The translations under genes were made by a program, and so were the position numbers. A stretch of DNA of 11,845 nucleotides from the NCBI GenBank assembly GCA_000697055.1, contig JNDT01000860.1, forward strand, positions 1 to 11,845, written 5' to 3'. The stretch comes from Saksenaea vasiformis B4078. Taxonomy: Eukaryota; Mucoromycota; Mucoromycetes; Mucorales; Saksenaeaceae. The notes beneath the pieces were generated by a model, which saw only the letters and a list, made by a program, of their open reading frames with translations, was not told where the DNA came from and did no database searches. Shown piece by piece: positions 8,893-11,845 of this stretch. The number at the start of each line of letters is the position of its first letter. Positions within the stretch are counted from its first letter, which is position 1.

Positions 8893-9954
8893 TTATGATT
8901 CGTTTGAGCTTCCAGACTTTTGAAACATAGCTCGCAGCTGTGCGCAAAGGTCTCTTGTTATCTGGGCCATACTTTTTTGGCCATCGTCTTCTTGCATCGT
9001 CCGACTGGTAGATCTTCCAGGCTTCACGTTCATTAAGCTAGTTGGAGGTGGTAGACCTGGTACCGTAGGAGGCAATCCTTGCAGTTTGAATGGCATAAGG
9101 TATGCCTGTTTCTGAGTATAGGACCAAAGACAAAGAGCCCAGTATATCTTTGTTGCTGCATCATTAGTACAAAGAGAGTTGAATCGCTGGAATAACTTAC
9201 GTAACAGATAGAAAGAATAATGAAAATCACGATGGAAAACTTGAGTTCATCTTGCCATAGTTTGTCGCAATTGTATAGATCTGCCCCTCGTACATTTGGT
9301 GTGAATGAAATTTGAATCTGACTACCGTTCGCTATCTTCGCTGCAACTTCTTCTTTGATATCTTGATGCGATTTGCTGACACACCATGTATGAAACTGGG
9401 ATCGACTGACTCCAAACAAGATAATATCGACGAACAAGCCGATAATAAACACGAACACGATCATCCATGTCACGCGATGCGCAACTCGTAAGATCGGTGG
9501 CATATTCTGACTTGATAGGTTGGATATATGCTGTAAAAAAGAAAGAAGATTACACATACCACAAACAAGGCAAATAAGGAGAAGATGGAGATAATAAGAA
9601 ATACGAGACAGATTACGGCCTGAATCATTAATGCATCATGATTCAAGTAAGAGAAAATAGCTTAACTATTTGTATGAGTTAACGTCCTCTTTTTTTTTTT
9701 AACTCTAGAGATTGTGTGCTCACGACTTCGGCCTTCAAAAGAGAGGATGCATCCATAGAGGTTAAATCCCTAATCGAAACGATGAATATATGTATCGTCA
9801 TCTTTTGGCTTCCACTTACCAGCCATATAGTACAAGCAAGTCCTCCCCCACCTCGCAGAGACATACATCCGCAGAATTTACGGGTGTAGGCATGTTTTGA
9901 ATGAATTGGATAACTTCCCAATTCAACTTCTGGGTACATCCACTGATTATACAT
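8893..9954 (-). CDS. Four-helix integral membrane protein of unknown function; 5 exons
   Basis: Predicted 280-aa membrane protein. Four hydrophobic segments are seen at about 35-58 (LACTIWL-GFNLYGCILSF), 71-94, 107-127 and 184-208. A soluble loop between segments 3 and 4 contains WCVS and YNCDKLWQDELKF, whose two cysteines could pair. A Pro-rich, polar C-terminal tail follows. The layout resembles a family of four-helix proteins I associate with early-diverging fungi, but I cannot name it. Exons: 9954-9820, 9769-9724, 9660-9560, 9506-9201, 9147-8893. All junctions keep frame; intron 4 has a TACTAAT branch site. Intron 3 is drawn as 9507-9559 (53 bp); an earlier in-frame acceptor would make it only 29 bp. 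An in-frame ATG at 10032 would add 26 residues; the 9954 start is preferred because it gives a short family-like N-terminus. Confidence 0.8.
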
Positions 9955-10085
9955 TGGTTGAAGAAAAGAATAATAACAAGCTTCATTCAAAACCGTTTTT
10001 GTATCGAAGCACTTGTTCCATGGCGAAAACAACTTTCCAAATTTAGTATATTCTATTCAAGTAATGTTTGTAAAGCAAAAATGAT
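9955..10085. other. Short intergenic region upstream of the membrane-protein gene
   Basis: 131 bp between the HAD hydrolase stop and the chosen start of the membrane-protein gene, both on the minus strand. It must hold the promoter of the latter and the 3' end of the former, which shows how compact the locus is. Confidence 0.5.
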
Positions 10086-11123
10086 CTATTGATAGCGCAA
10101 GAGAGGCATCACGTAGGTTGGTTCTTCACTACCATGTAGTTTACATAGCTGGCGAACCTTCCGTTCTAATTCCTCTTCATCGCTTGACATGAGCTCCTGC
10201 CAATGGACACCGCCTGTAATCATTACGACATCTAATCCTGCTTTTTTCGCTCCCATGACATCTGTAGCCACGTTGTCTCCGATGCAGAGAATTCGTTCTT
10301 CCTTGTTCCCCGAATTTCTAGTAGTCAGCAAGTATTCGTAGATACTGGTGTAGGGCTTGCCGAAATAAAGCACCTCGCCTCCCATAGCCTCGTACAGTTC
10401 TCCCACAAATCCTGGACAACATATCAGTCGTTGTGTTCCGTCTGGGTGACAGCCATGTGGGGCACGAACGTCTGGATTTGCACAGATGATGGGGATTTTT
10501 TTGTGTAGACAATGCTCTAATACAGGTTTGTAGTAGGCTTTGACACTTTCTTCATCAAAAATATCCATCGTCCTTGTCGGATCGTCCTTATCCGTGCATA
10601 CTTTGCCGAGTAAAACAAACTCCATTTCTTCCCAGTCCGTAGTTCTACTTATAACTGGCGCTAAATGCTCATAGAGAGGCTCCTGCCAGGATGGTTCGCC
10701 CAGAAGGTAGAACTTGCCTGTCTTCAGATAGCGTTCGGAAAATGATTCAGGTTTAATACTGCTGATAACGCCGTTGGCTCGTAGGGTTGCAGAACATGTG
10801 ATTGATCCATCCGGCTTTTCACCGAAGTGATCAGCTATTGTTTCCAGGAAGACTTTGGTCATGCCGCCGCTTGAAAGAATTTCGTTGTATGATGTGGATT
10901 CAATAGCAAACTGATTTTCTAGATCGGCGTTGAGCATGCGCTGCAAACGAGTCGAGTTAGATAGTAGAACTGAATGAATGCCAGCCTCAGACAGCCCCTT
11001 AAGACATTCACTGGAGTGAGGATATGTTTGAATGCCATCGTGAATAACACCATAAATGTCGATGGCGATGGTGTCGTACTTGACTCGTGAAAGGATCTCA
11101 GAGAGCGATGAGACGACCTTCAT
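10086..11123 (-). CDS. HAD-superfamily hydrolase, class IIA (TIGR01459-like); intronless
   Basis: A 345-aa single-exon protein with all HAD motifs: DIYGVIHDG (nucleophile Asp22, usual form DxxGV(L/I)xDG), LLSNSTR (motif II Ser55), GKPYTSIYEY (Lys256), and IGDNVATDVMGAKKAGLD (motif with Asp283 and Asp288) followed by GGVH. The cap region lies between the second and third motifs, as in class IIA enzymes (the NagD/pyridoxal-phosphatase group). It probably hydrolyses a small phosphorylated metabolite; the substrate cannot be read from sequence. TIGR01459-type proteins are best known from bacteria. Gene neighbours on both sides are intron-rich, yet this 1,038-bp frame has no intron, which fits acquisition from a bacterium or from cDNA. 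The upstream ATG at 11184 on the plus strand is only 60 bp away. Confidence 0.93.
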   Translation of the reverse strand: MKVVSSLSEILSRVKYDTIAIDIYGVIHDGIQTYPHSSECLKGLSEAGIHSVLLSNSTRLQRMLNADLENQFAIESTSYNEILSSGGMTKVFLETIADHFGEKPDGSITCSATLRANGVISSIKPESFSERYLKTGKFYLLGEPSWQEPLYEHLAPVISRTTDWEEMEFVLLGKVCTDKDDPTRTMDIFDEESVKAYYKPVLEHCLHKKIPIICANPDVRAPHGCHPDGTQRLICCPGFVGELYEAMGGEVLYFGKPYTSIYEYLLTTRNSGNKEERILCIGDNVATDVMGAKKAGLDVVMITGGVHWQELMSSDEEELERKVRQLCKLHGSEEPTYVMPLLRYQ

Positions 11124-11183
11124 TCTCGATAGCTACACTTTTTTGTTCCCGAGATCCTGTATCTCAGGACGTGGTCGTCCAAA
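11124..11183. promoter_or_regulatory. Possible bidirectional promoter between divergent start codons
   Basis: Only 60 bp separate the HAD hydrolase ATG (minus strand) from the ATG of the possible plus-strand gene. If both are real they share a promoter or have overlapping 5' ends. No TATA box is visible. Confidence 0.25.
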
Positions 11184-11566
11184 ATGCTGGGTCAGGAATT
11201 CTCGCCAAATTCAATCACAGTAAGTGTACAGCTTTTTGCGTGTGACTTTACGCCGGCTGATGATTAATTTTGCGCCAGCGAAATGAAGCGACAAGCAGTG
11301 ACGGCGGCTTTTGGGGTTTTTGTCCGGTTGACCTGTTTCCCCAAATGCCGCCCTCTAGGAATCGTGATTCAGTTTTACCAAATTGTTCTCTATTGGCCAT
11401 TATTTTGTTAGGAGTGGTATCACTTCCTTATCCCGGAAATGAGCAGCAAACAGTTGAGATAAAGTAAGATTTAGGCTAATCTTGGTGGATGCGCAATTAT
11501 GTAAGGTACAGTTCCTACGAAGTGTGTCTAGCCAATGCATGCTGCTTCTGTGATTTCGTTCTGTAG
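11184..11566 (+). CDS. Possible small gene, about 93 aa with one hydrophobic segment; 3 exons
   Basis: A tentative model. Exon 1 (11184-11219) encodes MLGQEFSPNSIT and ends at a strong GTAAGT donor. Intron 1 (11220-11278, 59 bp) has a GCTGAT branch site and ends in CAG. Exon 2 (11279-11463) is open and includes the hydrophobic run LLAIILLGVVSLPYPG. It ends either at an in-frame TAA (11465-11467) or, as GTAAGA followed by GGCTAAT suggests, at another intron. With that intron ending at 11505 or 11511, the frame runs on through a Cys-rich tail to TAG at 11564-11566. No family is recognised. It may encode a small membrane or secreted protein, or may be a chance combination of signals. Confidence 0.35.
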
Positions 11567-11845
11567 GTCTGCCAGTTATTGATAAAAACACTTCGAAATT
11601 GTGACATAAGCGCTTCTTACTTATTGAAATGATGATAGCAACTCTCGTTTACACTATAGTTGCAGACCAATTGACGCCTGCCTTCAGACAATAGCGATCA
11701 ATCAATGAATACAGGGTAACACGAAGGACCATTCAATCATCATAAGGCAGTGGGACTAACCAAATTATAATTTCCCAGTATGACATAGTTAATCCTTGCC
11801 ACCGCAGACATACTACTCAAGCCCAATTTGTGCCGCTTGAGAAGT
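11567..11845. other. Right end, nothing assignable
   Basis: No supportable gene. A minus-strand frame of about 35 codons enters from the right edge and stops near 11740. It could be the last exon of a gene outside the window, but nothing in it is recognisable. Confidence 0.4.

Noticed and set aside
9033..9557. A single unspliced 174-aa minus-strand protein
   Set aside because: It starts inside intron 3 and reads through intron 4 into the wrong frame. Splicing at GTAAG…TACTAAT…AAAG restores the fourth membrane helix.
9531..9559. A 29-bp intron in the membrane-protein gene
   Set aside because: It keeps frame, but a 53-bp version ending at 9507 also keeps frame, matches the size of the other introns and gives a more family-like helix 2 to helix 3 junction.
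10086..11123. Bacterial contamination as the source of the HAD gene
   Set aside because: The gene sits between fungal-type intron-containing sequence on the same stretch, only 131 bp from a spliced gene.
1..11845. CRISPR array, rRNA, bacterial operon or complete transposon
   Set aside because: No regularly spaced repeats, rRNA-like sequence, ribosome binding sites, transposase motifs or paired terminal repeats were seen.

Overview
The window is eukaryotic nuclear DNA from a fungus, most likely an early-diverging (Mucoromycota-like) one. Three things point there: a copper-fist transcription factor (a fungus-specific DNA-binding domain), a cytoplasmic dynein light chain, and coding regions cut into many small exons by introns of about 43-78 bp. 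The introns have GTAAGT/GTATG-type donors and CTAAC/CTGAC/CTAAT-type branch sites. The lineage is an inference from gene content and style; no marker gene fixes it.

Layout. 1-1528: no gene I can resolve; promoter-like motifs, short repeats and scattered intron-like signals on the minus strand. 1529-5908 (+): a complete 25-exon gene for a cytosolic M16-type zinc metalloprotease of the yeast YOL098C / worm C05D11.1 type, 1035 aa by my splicing. 6044-6684 (-): a complete 5-exon Tctex-type dynein light chain (DYNLT), tail to tail with the protease, 135 bp apart. 6685-7131: intergenic, with an AT microsatellite. 7132-7527 (-): an unrecognised 131-codon ORF. 7845-8418 (-): a small 3-exon copper-fist regulator. 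8893-9954 (-): a 5-exon four-helix membrane protein. 10086-11123 (-): an intronless HAD-superfamily class IIA hydrolase. 11184-11566 (+): a possible small gene, divergent from the hydrolase. The right end holds nothing I can assign.

The genes do not form a functional cluster; this looks like an ordinary compact fungal locus of independent housekeeping and regulatory genes. The most unusual point is inside the protease gene. The only GT-AG splicing I can find that keeps the conserved G-VVYSEMQ segment (which carries the likely third zinc ligand) needs a 2-nucleotide exon between two normal-sized introns. The same gene also has a GC-AG intron. Other points of note are the intronless HAD gene among intron-rich neighbours, a perfect 20-bp match between a protease exon and the edge of the unrecognised ORF, and a very short copper-fist protein with an altered RGRP motif.
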